Shown: positions 33,056 to 41,159 of the stretch, one piece after another | Numbering within the stretch: position 1 is the stretch's first letter | Layout of the letters: the number at the start of each line of letters is the position of its first letter | Assembly (NCBI RefSeq): GCF_001552635.1 | Contig: NZ_BCRO01000063.1 | Location: 20,862 to 84,861 of the forward strand | DNA length: 64,000 nt | Direction: 5' to 3' | Source of the DNA: Actinomadura hibisca NBRC 15177 | Lineage (GTDB): Bacteria > Actinomycetota > Actinomycetes > Streptosporangiales > Streptosporangiaceae | The notes under the pieces: generated by a model | Database searches by the model: none | Told to the model about the DNA's origin: nothing | The model's input: the letters and a program-made list of their open reading frames with translations, nothing else | Position numbers and translations under genes: made by a program

Positions 33056-33466
33056 ATGGCGATCGCCTTGACCGTGCCGTGGGACATGTCTCCTGAGCAG
33101 GAAAAGGAACTGCGGGCGGCCGAGGCGTTCTGGGCGGTGTTGCACGGCAGCGTCGCCAAGCTCGCGTTGGACGGTCGGGCGCAGATCGCCGATCCCGACG
33201 TCGACGAGTGCTTCCTCTTCGACATCGGCTACTCGGTCATGTGGCGCTTCAGGGAAAGGGGATGGGTCGGCGGGGAACTGGACGTCCGTCTCTCCCGGCT
33301 CGATGGGCTGCTGGACCGGCTCAGTGACGACCGTGGCGCGTGGAACGATGAGGCGATCGTGTCGATGCCGCTCTGGGAGGAGGTCCGCGTTGAGGCTCGG
33401 GCCTGCCTTCCCTTGATGGCCGACGAGCCCTACTTCGACTTCATGGGGTCTGGGCCTGAGGCGTAG
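33056..33466 (+). CDS. Hypothetical protein at the island edge
   Basis: About 136 residues from the ATG at 33056; another ATG at about 33086 (MSPEQEKELRAAEAF) is possible. The sequence is soluble, with an acidic PDVDECFLFDIGYSVMWRF segment and a helical second half. No family recognised. It begins inside the flank of the decayed attachment repeat, so its 5' end may have been altered by integration. Its 3' end overlaps the convergent TetR gene by 26 bases. Confidence 0.5.
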   Translation: MAIALTVPWDMSPEQEKELRAAEAFWAVLHGSVAKLALDGRAQIADPDVDECFLFDIGYSVMWRFRERGWVGGELDVRLSRLDGLLDRLSDDRGAWNDEAIVSMPLWEEVRVEARACLPLMADEPYFDFMGSGPEA

Positions 33467-34073
33467 GGCGGGTGAGGGTGTTGGTGCAGAGGAGCACGCA
33501 CTCGTCGATCAGTTCCTCTTGGGTGATGCTCAGGTCGCCGTTCAGCCAGGTTGTGAGTAGTTCTTCTACGCCGCCTACGCAGAACAGGGCTGCGTGCTGT
33601 ACGGCGGCGGGGTCGGTTCCATCGTCGGGGCGGGCCAATATTCCGCTGGTCAGGAGGTTGGCGTAGAGCGCGACGGTTTCTCGGCGGCGTTGCTCCAGTG
33701 CTGGGCTTCCGGCCGGTTCTGCCATCGCTATCCGGGCGAGGCCCGGGTCGGCGGCCAGCGTGTTCACCAGGACGGTCAGGGCCGCGCGCACTTCCGTGCC
33801 TTCTGGGGCATTGGCCGCTGCTTGCCAGACGGCGTTGGCCACCGCGTCCCGGCCCTCGTCGTAGGCGGCGAACAGCAGGGTCTCCACGTCGGCGAAGTTC
33901 TCGTAGAAGTACCGGACGGTCAGGCCCGCTCGGGCGCAGACGCCGCGCACTGTGACGGCGGTCCAGCCTTGGTCGCCCCATATTTCCAGGGTCGCCTTCA
34001 GGAGGCGGGTCCGTCGCTCCGCCCGCCGCTCGTCCGCGCTGCGTCCTCCGTAGGGACGCGTCGTCGCCGTCAC
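33441..34073 (-). CDS. TetR-family transcriptional regulator
   Basis: About 210 residues from a GTG. RRTRLLKATLEIWGDQGWTAVTVRGVCARAGLTVRYFYENFADVETLL is a standard TetR DNA-binding domain; the C-terminal part is helical and ligand-binding. The GTG has little room for a ribosome site (AGGA directly abuts), so the mRNA may be leaderless. It is divergent from the Ddn-like reductase, with a dyad between them that is the likely operator. Confidence 0.85.
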   Translation of the reverse strand: MTATTRPYGGRSADERRAERRTRLLKATLEIWGDQGWTAVTVRGVCARAGLTVRYFYENFADVETLLFAAYDEGRDAVANAVWQAAANAPEGTEVRAALTVLVNTLAADPGLARIAMAEPAGSPALEQRRRETVALYANLLTSGILARPDDGTDPAAVQHAALFCVGGVEELLTTWLNGDLSITQEELIDECVLLCTNTLTRPTPQAQTP

Positions 34074-34110
34074 TCCTACATGTTGACATCGCTCGGTGAC
34101 CGACGGAATC

Positions 34111-34128
34111 TGACTACAGGTGTTGTCA
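34111..34128. promoter_or_regulatory. TetR operator candidate
   Basis: TGACTACA-GG-TGTTGTCA, 8-bp arms with one mismatch, lies midway between the TetR start and the Ddn-like gene and overlaps a -35-like TTGACA on the TetR strand. Confidence 0.45.
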
Positions 34129-34143
34129 ATTTCTGGAGGGCCG

Positions 34144-34737
34144 ATGATGGCTGAGTCACCAGCGGCGCGCGCTGCGGCTGTGCGGGAGGCCGCCGTACGG
34201 CACGCGCCCCGGCACAACCGCCTGTTGCGCTCGGCCGAGGACGGCAAGCGGCTGAGCGACATGATGCTGCCGTTCTTCCTGCTCAGGCCGCCGACTGGGT
34301 TCGGCGTGCTCACCACGCTCGGGCGGCGGACGGGGAAGGCGCGGCGCAAGTGCGTCCGTATGGTCCAGCGGGGTGACGAGGTCTTTCTGGTTCAGCTTCT
34401 GCCGCCGGCCGTGGCCATTGTGCGGCCGGACGCCGTCGCCGCCTGGTTGTGGAACATCCGCGCCGAGCCGCGCGTGCTCGTGCGGCTTCCGAGCGGGACG
34501 TTCACGGGCGTCGCGCGGGAGATCACCGACCCGGCGGAGCTGCGGCGGGCGCGGGAGGTGCTGTGCGAGACCGTCGACCCGTTCGACTACGCCGAGTGCG
34601 CCGCCCACCTGCGCGGGCTGCCCAGCCGGAAGAAGGTCAAGGAGCTGCGCCGGTACTGGTTCGACACCGGGAACCCGCTCGTCATCGAGCTGACGGGACG
34701 GCGTGGCCCGGCGTTGAGGGCCAGCGGACCGTCATGA
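34144..34737 (+). CDS. Nitroreductase/quinone reductase family protein (Ddn-like, F420-dependent type)
   Basis: 197 residues; the ATG at 34144 has TGGAGGG upstream. The split beta-barrel of the deazaflavin-dependent family is seen in VLTTLGRRTGKARRKCVRMVQRG (cofactor phosphate-binding region) and WNIRAEPRVLVRLPSGTFTGVAREI. Such enzymes use reduced F420 to reduce quinones, nitro compounds or biliverdin. It is under probable control of the divergent TetR. Its 3' end overlaps the convergent cupin gene by 56 bases. Confidence 0.82.
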   Translation: MMAESPAARAAAVREAAVRHAPRHNRLLRSAEDGKRLSDMMLPFFLLRPPTGFGVLTTLGRRTGKARRKCVRMVQRGDEVFLVQLLPPAVAIVRPDAVAAWLWNIRAEPRVLVRLPSGTFTGVAREITDPAELRRAREVLCETVDPFDYAECAAHLRGLPSRKKVKELRRYWFDTGNPLVIELTGRRGPALRASGPS

Positions 34738-35050
34738 CGACCGACTCCTGCTCGGCTCGCCAGGAGTGGTCCACCTGGTGCCAGACCACGTAGTCGCCCT
34801 GCTGCGTCAGCGGCACCTCGCCGTCGGGGAACTCCATGACGAAGTGGCCGCTGATCAGGACCAGCAGGGCGCTCCGCTCGTCGCCGGTCGTCCACTGCGC
34901 GCGGCGCTCGCCCGGCTCGTGCACGCCCCACTTGATCTCGACGTCCGTGCTGTGCCGCGGGTCGCCCTCGGGCTTGAAGTGGCCCAGCAGCCAACCGCGG
35001 TCAGCGGCGGCGTCCGGGGCGGCCTTGCCGGTGTAGACGTTTCTCACCAC
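34682..35050 (-). CDS. Cupin-like protein
   Basis: 122 residues with a single cupin-type beta barrel: STDVEIKWGVHEPGERRAQW, LLVLISGHFVMEFPDGEVPLTQQGDYVVWHQVDHSW. Two His and a Glu in these strands may bind metal, although the canonical HxH spacing is imperfect. Cytosolic. Function unknown; binding of a small ligand or signalling is possible. Confidence 0.75.
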   Translation of the reverse strand: MVRNVYTGKAAPDAAADRGWLLGHFKPEGDPRHSTDVEIKWGVHEPGERRAQWTTGDERSALLVLISGHFVMEFPDGEVPLTQQGDYVVWHQVDHSWRAEQESVVMTVRWPSTPGHAVPSAR

Positions 35051-35101
35051 GGGTGGCGACTCTAGTCCCCTCCGCGCCGGAAGGAGGGGACCAGAGCGCC
35101 G

Positions 35102-37216
35102 TCACTGCTGCGGGCGCTGGTAGGCGAAACCGTCGCCCACCACGGCCGCCAGCGTCAGGTACGCCTCGCGGGTGGGCGGCGCGAGCTGCTCCAACTCCAG
35201 CTCCGCGCCCTCCTCCAGGTGGTCGTCGTAGGGGATGCGGACGACGGCCCGGCAGCGGCTCTCGAAGTGGGCCTGGAGCTTGTCCAGGTCGACCTGGCTG
35301 CGGGTCCGGTTGCGGACCATCGACAGGACCACCACGCCGTTGCGCACCAGGTGGCCGTGGTCGTGGGCCTCCAGCCAGTCCAGAGTGGCGCTGGCCGAGC
35401 GCGCGCCGTCCACCGACGGGGAGCTGACCAGGACGAGCTGGTCGGCCAGGGAGAGGACCCCGGCCATCGCCGAGTGCAGCAGGCCCGTCCCGCAGTCGGT
35501 GATGCAGATCGAGTAGTACTGCTCCAGCACCACCGCGACCGACGAGTAGTCCTCGGCGCTGAACGCCTCGCTGACCGCCGGGTCGCGGTCGGAGGCCAGG
35601 ATCTCCAGGCGCGCCTCGTTCTGCGAGGTGAAGGCGCGCACGTCGGCGTAGCGGTTGATGCGCTCGCGGTCGTTCAGCAGGTCGCGGACCGTCGCCGCGG
35701 TCTCCAGGCGCACCTTGTCCGACAGCGTGCCGCGGTCGGGGTTGGCGTCCACGGCGATGACGCGGTCACCGCGCATGGACGCCAGCATCGAGCCCAGGCC
35801 GGTGGTCGTGGTCGTCTTGCCGACGCCGCCCTTGAGGGACATCACCGCGACGCGGTGGTGGCCGCCGGCGACCGGGGTGCGGGCCCGCTCGACCAGGTCC
35901 TTGCGGCGCAGCTCGGCCTGCGACTCGCCGGGGTGGATGCTGCCCGCGGTCGCCTTGTAGACGACCTTGCGCCAGCCCGCGGACGGGGCGATGCGGCGCT
36001 CGCCGAGCAGGTTCTCCGAGCTGAGGCTCTCGCTGCTCTCCGGCTGCTGCGGCACGGGCGGCTGGCCCTGCAGTGGGTAGCCCTGCGGCGGCTGGCCCTG
36101 CGGCGGGTAGCCCTGGGGGTAGCCGCCGGGCGGGGGCGCGTAGCCCTCGGCTGGCGGCTGGCCGTAACCCTCGCCGGGTGGGGGCGCGTAACCCTCGGTG
36201 GGCGGGGGGCCGTAACCCTCGGTGGGCGGGGATGCGTAACCCTCACCGGGCGGCGGGCTATAACCCTCACTGGGCGGGGGCGGGTAGCCCTCGCCGGGCG
36301 GCGGGCCGTAGCCCTCGCCCGGGGGAGGGCCGTAGCCCTCGGTGGGTGGGGGTGCGTAGCCCTCGGTGGGCTGCTGGCCCTCGGGGCCGTAGGGCGGGGC
36401 CGGGTTGTACGGCGGTACGCCCATGGGCGGCGCGCCTTCCGGGCCCTGCGGCGCGCCCTCCTGGGGCTGGTACGGGAACTGCGGCGCGAACTGCTGCTGC
36501 TCGTTCGGGTACGGCGGCAGCTGGTCGAACTGCGGCGGGCCCTGGGGAGGCTGCGGTGCGTGGCCGCCCTCAAGAGGGCCCGGCTGGTAGCCCTGGTACG
36601 GCGGCGGGAGCGCGCCGGCGTCGTACGGCTGCTGCGGGGCGCCCTCGAAGGGCGGCGGGGCCGCCGCGTACGGGGGCGGGGCCGGCAGGTCGCCGAACGG
36701 CTGCTGGCCCGGCGGCGGGGGCGGGAAGTTCTGCTGGCCGGGCGGGGGAGGCTGGGGGAAGTCCTGCGGCGGGTTGAAGTCCTGGCCGGGGGGCGGCGGG
36801 GGTGGGGTGAAGTTCTGTCCCGGGGGCGGCGGCGGGGCGTTGAACTCCTGGCCGGGCGGCGGCGGGGGCGCGTTGAACTCCTGGCCCGGCGGGGGCGGCG
36901 GGGCCTGGCCGAAGTCAGGGGCGCCCAGCGGCGGCACGTTGAACGGGTTCTCCTGCGCAGGCCCCTTGGTGAAGTCCGGCGGCTGCGGCGCGCCGAAGCT
37001 CACGTCCTGCTGCTCGGCGGCGGGAGGCGGCGGCGGTGCGGCCAGCCACGGGTTCGCCTCCGGCTCGGGCTGCCCCTCGGGAGCCGAGGCCGGGTCGGGG
37101 GACGGCTCCGGGGCGCCGGGCTGCACGGCGGACGGCCCGGTGGACTCGTTGTGCATCGCGTCCAGGGAGGCCAAACGCTCCTCCAGGGAGCGTCCGTCGT
37201 GTTCGTTCCTCGCCAC
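35102..37216 (-). CDS. EspI-like protein: Pro-rich N-terminus plus MinD/ParA-type ATPase
   Basis: 704 residues from a GTG with GGGGAG 5 bases upstream. The first 410 residues are Pro/Gly/Tyr/Gln-rich low complexity with GQEFNAPPPPP and EGYGPPP repeats. The link LLGERRIAPSAGWRKVVY leads to a MinD ATPase: deviant Walker A SLKGGVGKTTTTTGLG, VIAVDANPDRGTL, and ITDCGTGLLHSAM. This architecture matches EspI of ESX-1 type VII secretion loci, where it acts at the cytoplasmic face. No EccC, EsxA/B or PE/PPE genes are in this window, so it is an orphan here. Confidence 0.85.
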   Translation of the reverse strand: MARNEHDGRSLEERLASLDAMHNESTGPSAVQPGAPEPSPDPASAPEGQPEPEANPWLAAPPPPPAAEQQDVSFGAPQPPDFTKGPAQENPFNVPPLGAPDFGQAPPPPPGQEFNAPPPPPGQEFNAPPPPPGQNFTPPPPPPGQDFNPPQDFPQPPPPGQQNFPPPPPGQQPFGDLPAPPPYAAAPPPFEGAPQQPYDAGALPPPYQGYQPGPLEGGHAPQPPQGPPQFDQLPPYPNEQQQFAPQFPYQPQEGAPQGPEGAPPMGVPPYNPAPPYGPEGQQPTEGYAPPPTEGYGPPPGEGYGPPPGEGYPPPPSEGYSPPPGEGYASPPTEGYGPPPTEGYAPPPGEGYGQPPAEGYAPPPGGYPQGYPPQGQPPQGYPLQGQPPVPQQPESSESLSSENLLGERRIAPSAGWRKVVYKATAGSIHPGESQAELRRKDLVERARTPVAGGHHRVAVMSLKGGVGKTTTTTGLGSMLASMRGDRVIAVDANPDRGTLSDKVRLETAATVRDLLNDRERINRYADVRAFTSQNEARLEILASDRDPAVSEAFSAEDYSSVAVVLEQYYSICITDCGTGLLHSAMAGVLSLADQLVLVSSPSVDGARSASATLDWLEAHDHGHLVRNGVVVLSMVRNRTRSQVDLDKLQAHFESRCRAVVRIPYDDHLEEGAELELEQLAPPTREAYLTLAAVVGDGFAYQRPQQ
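36139..36370. repeat. In-gene 21-bp repeats encoding EGYxPPP
   Basis: About eleven tandem 7-codon units (EGYAPPP, EGYGPPP, EGYPPPP, EGYSPPP and others) within the EspI-like Pro-rich domain. Such arrays expand and contract easily. Confidence 0.85.
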
Positions 37217-37404
37217 CGCTTCTCCCCTCGGAAACCACATCAAAGATTGTTTATGGAGCAGGTTGGCATGGGCTCCCCGGAAGGATACCTGTGCGCCAAT
37301 ACCACGCATCTCTCTCGTAAAGCCATGGCGGTCCCGTCCCGCGCGGCCGCCGCACCCGACGGGGCGGCGATCTGCGACGATCGCCGCCCGGTAGCGTGAA
37401 GACC

Positions 37405-38361
37405 ATGCGTGCGATCGTGATCCGTGAGCCCGGCGATGCCGACGTGCTGGAGTGGACGCAGGTCCCCGATCCCGAGCCGCGTCCCGGCGAGGTCGTGGTC
37501 GAGGTCGCCGCCAGCGCGGTGAACCGGGCCGACGTCATGCAGCGGATGGGGTTCTATCCCCCGCCCAAGGGAGCCTCCGACTATCCCGGCCTGGAGGTGT
37601 CCGGACGCGTCGCCGCGCTCGGCGACGGCGTCACCGGCTGGTCGGTCGGCGACGAGGTCTGCGCCCTGCTCGCCGGGGGCGGGTACGCCGAGAAGGTCGC
37701 CGTCCCCGCCGGTCAGCTCCTGCCGGTGCCCGAGGGGGTCGATCTGGTCGAGGCCGCCGGGTTGCCGGAAGTCGCCTGCACCGTGTGGTCGAACGTCTTC
37801 ATGCTGGCCGAACTCCGCGCCGGGGAGCATTTTCTCGTGCACGGCGGCGGCAGCGGCATCGGCACCATGGCCATCCAGCTCGCGCACGTCCTGGGCGCGC
37901 GCGTCTCGTGCACCGTGGGGTCCGACGAGAAGGCGCGGCGGTGCCTGGAGCTGGGCGCGGACGAGGCGGTCAACTACCGCGAGGACGACTTCGTCGAGCA
38001 CGGCCCCTTCGACGTCGTCCTCGACAACATGGGCGCCAAGTACCTCGCCCGCAACGTGGACGCGCTGGCGGCGGGCGGACGGCTCGTCGTCATCGGGCTC
38101 CAGGGCGGGGCCAAGGCGGAGCTGGACCTCGGCAAGCTGCTCGGCAAGCGGGCCTCGGTCCACGCAACCTCCCTGCGGAGCCGTCCGTTGGAGGAGAAGG
38201 CCGAGATCGTGGCCTCGGTCCGGGAGCACGTGTGGCCCCTGTTCGCGGCGGGGAAGGTCCGTCCGGTGGTCGACCGGACGGTGCCGATGGAGCAGGCCGC
38301 GCGGGCGCACCGGTTGCTGGAGGACAGCGGCCACGTCGGAAAAATCTTGCTGACCGTGTGA
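37405..38361 (+). CDS. NAD(P)H quinone oxidoreductase, MDR family (zinc-free)
   Basis: 318 residues of the quinone oxidoreductase/PIG3 type: N-terminal catalytic GroES fold (AASAVNRADVMQRMGFYPPP, YPGLEVSGRVAALGDGVTGW) and Rossmann domain (HGGGSGIGTMAIQLAHVLGARV). No zinc ligands. It reduces quinones with NADPH. A TAGCGT -10-like hexamer ends 7 bases before the ATG, so it may be leaderless. It is followed 14 bases later by the bpa gene. Confidence 0.9.
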   Translation: MRAIVIREPGDADVLEWTQVPDPEPRPGEVVVEVAASAVNRADVMQRMGFYPPPKGASDYPGLEVSGRVAALGDGVTGWSVGDEVCALLAGGGYAEKVAVPAGQLLPVPEGVDLVEAAGLPEVACTVWSNVFMLAELRAGEHFLVHGGGSGIGTMAIQLAHVLGARVSCTVGSDEKARRCLELGADEAVNYREDDFVEHGPFDVVLDNMGAKYLARNVDALAAGGRLVVIGLQGGAKAELDLGKLLGKRASVHATSLRSRPLEEKAEIVASVREHVWPLFAAGKVRPVVDRTVPMEQAARAHRLLEDSGHVGKILLTV

Positions 38362-38375
38362 GACTGGGAGACATC

Positions 38376-38909
38376 ATGAGTGAGCCTTCGCAGCAGGACC
38401 AGCAGATCCTGGTGGTCGGACCCAACGCCATGGCGACGGGCGGCGGTGACACCGACCGGGAGGAGAAGTCGGTGGCCGAGATGGTCGAGCAGCCCGCCAA
38501 GGTGATGCGGATCGGCGGCATGATCCGCCAGCTGCTCGACGAGGTGAAGGCCGCGCCGCTGGACGAGGCCAGCCGCGCCCGCCTCCGCGAGATCCACCAG
38601 TCGTCCATCAAGGAGCTGGAGGACGGCCTCGCGCCCGAGCTGGTGGAGGAGCTGGAGCGGCTGTCGTTGCCGTTCGCGCAGGGCTCGGTGCCCAGCGAGT
38701 CGGAGCTGCGCATCGCCCAGGCCCAGCTCGTCGGCTGGCTGGAGGGGCTGTTCCACGGCATCCAGACCACGCTGTTCGCCCAGCAGATGGCGGCGCGCGC
38801 CCAGCTGGAGCAGATGCGCCGGGCGCTGCCCGCCGGGATGATCCAGGCGGGCGCCGAGGAGGAGGGGCAGCAGACGCCGCCCCGGCACTCCTCCGGCCCC
38901 TACCTGTAG
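38376..38909 (+). CDS. bpa: Bacterial proteasome activator (Bpa/PafE)
   Basis: ATP-independent ring that opens the actinobacterial 20S proteasome gate and feeds unfolded substrates. 177 residues from an ATG with GGGAG upstream. The four-helix core spans about 40-155 (VAEMVEQPAKVMRIGGMIRQLLDEVKAAPLDE.., QLVGWLEGLFHGIQTTLFAQQMAARAQLEQMRRALP). The C-terminus is GPYL, against the mycobacterial GQYL gate-opening tail, keeping the penultimate Tyr that docks between alpha subunits. Co-transcribed with the quinone oxidoreductase. No proteasome subunit genes are in the window. Confidence 0.93.
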   Translation: MSEPSQQDQQILVVGPNAMATGGGDTDREEKSVAEMVEQPAKVMRIGGMIRQLLDEVKAAPLDEASRARLREIHQSSIKELEDGLAPELVEELERLSLPFAQGSVPSESELRIAQAQLVGWLEGLFHGIQTTLFAQQMAARAQLEQMRRALPAGMIQAGAEEEGQQTPPRHSSGPYL

Positions 38910-38943
38910 GCGACCGAAGGCCCCTGGGCGGCTGGACGGCCGC

Positions 38944-39747
38944 TCAGGGGAACAGGCGCTCCAGCACCTGCGCCACGCCGTCGTCGTCGTTGCGGTAGGT
39001 GGTGTGGGTGACGGCCGCCAGCACGTCGGGGTGGGCGTTGGCGACGCCGTAGGAGGTCCCTGCCCAGGTCAGCATCGGCAGGTCGTTGGGCATGTCCCCG
39101 AACGCCACGACCTGCGACGCCGCGATCTGGTGCTCGGCGCACAGCTCGCCCAGCGCGCTCGCCTTGGTGACGCCCTGCGCGCTCATCTCCAGCAGGCCCC
39201 GGCCCGAGGAGTGGGTGACGGTGACCAGCTCCCCCACGGCCTTCTCCGCCTTCTCGGCGAGCAGGTCGGGGTCGGCGCTGGGATGGAAGGCCAGCAGCTT
39301 GGTGCCGCCGCGCCGGACCAGCTCCTCGCCGTCCACCGGACGGCCGCCGAGCGCCTCGGAGTCCCAGCGGCCCAGGTTGTAGCGGGCCTCGAAGACGAAG
39401 CCGGTCGGGTACTCGACGGCGAAGCGCAGCTCGCCGTCGACGGCGCGCAGCCGCTCCACCGTCTCGGCGATGGTCTCGGGCTCGATCATGTTGGCGCGCA
39501 GCACGGTCTCGGTGTGCAGGTCGTACAACACCGCGCCGTTGGCGCAGATGGCGACGCCGTGGTGGTCGACGGCGGCGGCGATCTCGTGCATCCAGCGCGG
39601 CGGCCGCCCGGTGACCATGACCAGCATCGCCCCGGCCCGCTCGACCCGGGCCAGCGCGGCCACGGTGCGGTCGGAGATCGTCCCGTCGGTGCGCACGATC
39701 GTGCCGTCCAGGTCGGTGGCGATCAGACGCGGTGTGTCGGCGGTCAT
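38944..39747 (-). CDS. Cof-type HAD phosphatase
   Basis: 267 residues of the HAD IIB (Cof) group that dephosphorylates small phosphorylated metabolites. Motif I LIATDLDGTIV (both Asp), motif II VMVTGRPPRW, a large C2 cap (about 85-185), the Lys in GVTKASAL, and motif IV VAFGDMPNDLPML are complete. ATG with GGGAAGG upstream. It is upstream of and convergent to the bpa operon. Confidence 0.9.
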   Translation of the reverse strand: MTADTPRLIATDLDGTIVRTDGTISDRTVAALARVERAGAMLVMVTGRPPRWMHEIAAAVDHHGVAICANGAVLYDLHTETVLRANMIEPETIAETVERLRAVDGELRFAVEYPTGFVFEARYNLGRWDSEALGGRPVDGEELVRRGGTKLLAFHPSADPDLLAEKAEKAVGELVTVTHSSGRGLLEMSAQGVTKASALGELCAEHQIAASQVVAFGDMPNDLPMLTWAGTSYGVANAHPDVLAAVTHTTYRNDDDGVAQVLERLFP

Positions 39748-39853
39748 GGCACCTTCCCGTCGCTCCTGGCACACACCTTAGGCGACACCCCGCCAGCAAC
39801 CGTCACACCGGTGGCGTAAGGGACTTTCCGCCCCTGGGGCGGGCCGGAAAAGA

Positions 39854-39891
39854 CCGGAGGACCGCCCCCTTCCCCAGGGGCGGCCCTCCGG
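39854..39891 (-). terminator. Hairpin terminator of serS
   Basis: CCGGAGGACCGCCCC pairs with GGGGCGGCCCTCCGG around an 8-base loop with one mismatch, 9 bases past the serS stop. Confidence 0.65.
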
Positions 39892-39899
39892 CGTCTGTG

Positions 39900-41159
39900 T
39901 CAACGCTTGACCGGCTCCAGGACTTCCAGCCCGAGGAACTTCTGCAGGGCCTTGGGCACCCGCACCGATCCGTCGGCCTGCTGGTGGTTCTCCAGGATGG
40001 CCACCATCCAGCGGGTGGTGGCGAGCGTGCCGTTCAGCGTCGCGACGGGCTGGTTCTTGCCGTCGGCGTCGCGGTGCCGCACCGACAGGCGGCGGGCCTG
40101 GAACTCGGTGCAGTTGGAGGTCGAGGTGACCTCGCGGTAGGCGTTCTGGGTGGGCACCCACGCCTCGCAGTCGTACTTGCGCGCGGCGCTGGAGCCGAGG
40201 TCGCCGGCCGCCACGTCGATCACCCGGTAGGGCAGCTCGACCTTGGCGAGCATCTGCTTCTCCCAGTCCAGCAGCCGCAGGTGCTCGGCGTGCGCGTCGG
40301 CCGGGTCGCAGTAGGAGAACATCTCGACCTTGTCGAACTGGTGCACCCGGATGATGCCGCGGGTGTCCTTGCCGTAGGACCCGGCCTCGCGGCGGAAGCA
40401 CGACGACCAGGCGACGTAGCGCCGCGGCAGCGCGTCGATGATCTCGTTCATGTGGTAGGCGGCCAGCGGCACCTCGGAGGTGCCGACCAGGTACAGGTCG
40501 TCGGCGGGCAACTGGTAGACCTCGGCGGCGTGCGCGCCGAGGAACCCGGTGCCCTCCATCGCCTCCGGCTTGACCAGCACCGGCGGGTACATCGGCACGA
40601 ACCCGGCCTCGACGGCCTGCTCCATGGCGAGGTTCAGCAGCGCGTACTGGAGGCGCGCGCCCACGCCGGTCAGGTAGTAGAAGCGCGCGCCCGACACCTT
40701 CGCGCCGCGCTCCATGTCGATCGCGCCCAGGCTCTCGCCCAGCTCCAGGTGGTCCTTGGGCTCGAAGTCGAAGGCGGTGGGCTCGCCGACGTGCTCCAGG
40801 ACGACGAAGTCCTGCTCGCCGCCGGCCGGGGCGTCCTCCTCGATGAGGTTGGGCACGCCCTTGAGCACGGTGTCCAGCTCGCCGCCGAGCCGGTCGGCCT
40901 CGGCTTCGGCCTCCTTGACCTGCTGCGCCAGCTCCTTGGCGCGGGACAGCAGCGCCTGCCGCTCGTCGCCCTGCGCCCGGGAGACGGACTTGCCGAAACT
41001 CTTCTGCTCGGCGCGCAGCCGCTCGAACGACGACAGCGCGGAGCGCCGCCGTTCGTCCAGGGCCAGCAGCGTGTCGACGACGGCCTCGTCCTCACCGCGG
41101 GCGCGCTGGGAGGCGCGCAACCGCTCGGGATGCTCTCGAAGGGCTCGCAGGTCAATCAC
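39900..41159 (-). CDS. serS: Serine--tRNA ligase
   Basis: Charges tRNA-Ser. 419 residues from GTG (MIDLRALREHPERL). N-terminal coiled-coil arm at about 30-105 (LSSFERLRAEQKSFGKSVSR..AKELAQQVKEAEAEADRL) that grips the long variable arm, then the class II core: motif 2 FRREAGSYGKDTRGIIRVHQF, serine pocket TSEVPLAAYH, and motif 3 NGTLATTRWMVAILENHQ. The GTG overlaps the formal stop of the upstream esterase (GTGA), but that overlap is probably a frameshift artefact; a TAGCCT -10-like hexamer 7 bases upstream suggests an own leaderless promoter. Confidence 0.95.
   Translation of the reverse strand: MIDLRALREHPERLRASQRARGEDEAVVDTLLALDERRRSALSSFERLRAEQKSFGKSVSRAQGDERQALLSRAKELAQQVKEAEAEADRLGGELDTVLKGVPNLIEEDAPAGGEQDFVVLEHVGEPTAFDFEPKDHLELGESLGAIDMERGAKVSGARFYYLTGVGARLQYALLNLAMEQAVEAGFVPMYPPVLVKPEAMEGTGFLGAHAAEVYQLPADDLYLVGTSEVPLAAYHMNEIIDALPRRYVAWSSCFRREAGSYGKDTRGIIRVHQFDKVEMFSYCDPADAHAEHLRLLDWEKQMLAKVELPYRVIDVAAGDLGSSAARKYDCEAWVPTQNAYREVTSTSNCTEFQARRLSVRHRDADGKNQPVATLNGTLATTRWMVAILENHQQADGSVRVPKALQKFLGLEVLEPVKR

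Noticed and set aside
22662..41159. Functional link between tRNA-Ser, the AlaX-like editor and serS in the same window
   Set aside because: They are 1 to 18 kb apart with no shared operon or site; proximity is probably chance.
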